DNA of 64,000 nt from Jacaranda mimosifolia (taxonomy: Eukaryota > Streptophyta > Magnoliopsida > Lamiales > Bignoniaceae), in the NCBI GenBank assembly GCA_018894105.1, contig CM032121.1, forward strand, positions 32,964,230-33,028,229, written 5' to 3'. A program made the translations under genes and the position numbers. The notes below the pieces were generated by a model, which saw only the letters and a list, made by a program, of their open reading frames with translations, had not been told where the DNA came from and did no database searches. Within the stretch, counting starts at the first letter, position 1; each line of letters starts with the position of its first letter. Below, in pieces: positions 62,999-64,000 of this stretch.

Positions 62999-64000
62999 TG
63001 TAAATTGCACAACGCCCCCTATGATATTCGAAATTGATTGAAAACTCTATTTGAAATATGAATTTACTCCTATACCCCCTATGATTAGTTGAACATTGCA
63101 CACTTGACCCAACAATATTTTTATTGTTGTTTGATGCTCATTGAATAATAAAAAGACAAAATTATCTTTAAATAAAATTATTTTTTTATACATTTCAAAT
63201 TAATTTAAAAAAGGTATATGTTTGTATTTATACTTATATATAATATGTATATATATATAAGTCTATTAATAATTTTGAAAAAGTAAATAATATAGTTTTT
63301 ACACTTATATAATATATGTACATGTATAAATTTATCTATAAAGATATTATACATTATTTATTTATACATGTCACATATATCCATATATAAATTTTCTTTA
63401 ATTCTTTTAAAATTAAATAATACATGATAGTTATAAAAATTAAATAATATATTTTTTATTTATAGTTACATATAAAATATATGTACATCTATAAATATAA
63501 AAAATATATGTTTTTTATTTATACATATAATATATATAATTTTTTTCTTCATTTCAAATTAAGTAATATTTATCATATGTAAAAATATAAAATATATAAT
63601 ATTTATAAAAATTAAATAATACATTTTTATTTATAATTACAATATATAACTATAGTTACATATAATAATTATAAAAATTATTTAATATTTATTATTTGTA
63701 AAAATATAAAATATAATTTTTATTTATACTTATATACATATATATAAATTTATCATAACATGTGTATATATGCATATAACATTTATATTGTATATGGCTA
63801 TATATAATATATGTCATATATAATATATTATATATAGCATACATATTTATAAATATATTATCATCACCCCCCCTTGGTCTTCCCCAAAGTCGATAGGCAG
63901 CCATGGCTGCCTATTCTCCAAATGATCGCTATCTTTCTTCTTCTTTCTTTCTTTTTTTTTTGGGGGGGGGGGGGGGGCACCGGCAGCCGTGGCCACCCCC
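62999..64000. mobile_element. Second copy of the 60650-62102 element, opposite orientation, cut by the window end
   Basis: It starts TGTAAATTGCACAACGCCCC and continues as the reverse complement of the right and middle parts of the first copy: ACACTTGACCCAACAA, AAAAAGGTATATG, the same AT-rich run, then CTTCCCCAAAGTCGA and GGCAGCCATGGCTGCC. The far end and its TSD lie beyond the window. A G-run is at about 63960-63976. Confidence 0.88.

Noticed and set aside
1..64000. CRISPR arrays, prokaryotic operons, tRNA or rRNA genes
   Set aside because: No spaced identical repeats, ribosome-binding patterns or cloverleaf/rRNA signatures were seen; the content is plant nuclear DNA.

Overview
This window is nuclear DNA of a flowering plant, most likely a eudicot. 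It is AT-rich, has GT-AG introns, carries plant-only gene families, and is full of plant-type transposons (CACTA, hAT, Mutator-like TIR elements, solo LTRs). I cannot name the species. Nothing prokaryotic or organellar was seen.

Region 1 (1-11.7 kb) is the intact gene island, with two convergent genes. An intronless gene at 237-3050 (+) encodes a 937-residue PLP-transferase-fold protein related to molybdenum-cofactor sulfurases. An 11-exon gene at 11620-5518 (-) encodes a 794-residue prolyl-oligopeptidase/oligopeptidase-B-like protein. I recall their Arabidopsis counterparts as consecutive loci (At5g66950/At5g66960), so this looks like conserved microsynteny. Both appear to lack canonical catalytic residues: the PLP lysine is Arg in the first, and the triad Asp and His are missing in the second. 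The second also has a 14-glycine tract encoded by a hexanucleotide repeat.

Region 2 (11.7-31.4 kb) is a gene graveyard. It holds a cold-shock-domain/zinc-knuckle pseudogene (12.8-13.3 kb), an intron-containing pseudogene of a TRIPP-like TRAPP-associated protein (13.9-19.4 kb, with a 2.7 kb solo LTR in one intron), a Ulp1-protease/plant-mobile-domain relic (20.9-24.1 kb, -), the 3' third of an exportin-1 (XPO1/CRM1) gene (26.5-28.8 kb) with stops, and a small ORF pair resembling DUF761 proteins (31.0-31.3 kb).

Region 3 (32.3-38.6 kb) holds a 1.85 kb Mutator-like TIR element, a decayed FAR1/FRS-type MULE transposase gene and a short tandem repeat.

Region 4 (40.9-55.5 kb, -) is a decayed intron-containing copy of the chloroplast-division dynamin DRP5B/ARC5. 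One 58-nt coding exon is split by a 4.05 kb CACTA element (TSD aca), which itself carries an 819 bp solo LTR and a 1.2 kb hAT-type element. A neighbouring intron holds an RRM-gene fragment between two 55-bp direct repeats, and another carries a Mutator-like MITE.

Region 5 (55.9-64 kb) is almost entirely transposons: Mutator-like TIR elements with 9-bp duplications, a 2.5 kb solo LTR, and a pair of related elements in opposite orientation that runs off the window end.

Only the first two genes look functional. Family names come from recognising translated motifs; no database search was run. I found no convincing new biological system. The best leads are the two catalytically atypical enzymes, the glycine-tract expansion, the CACTA insertion in DRP5B, and the cluster of non-processed pseudogenes.
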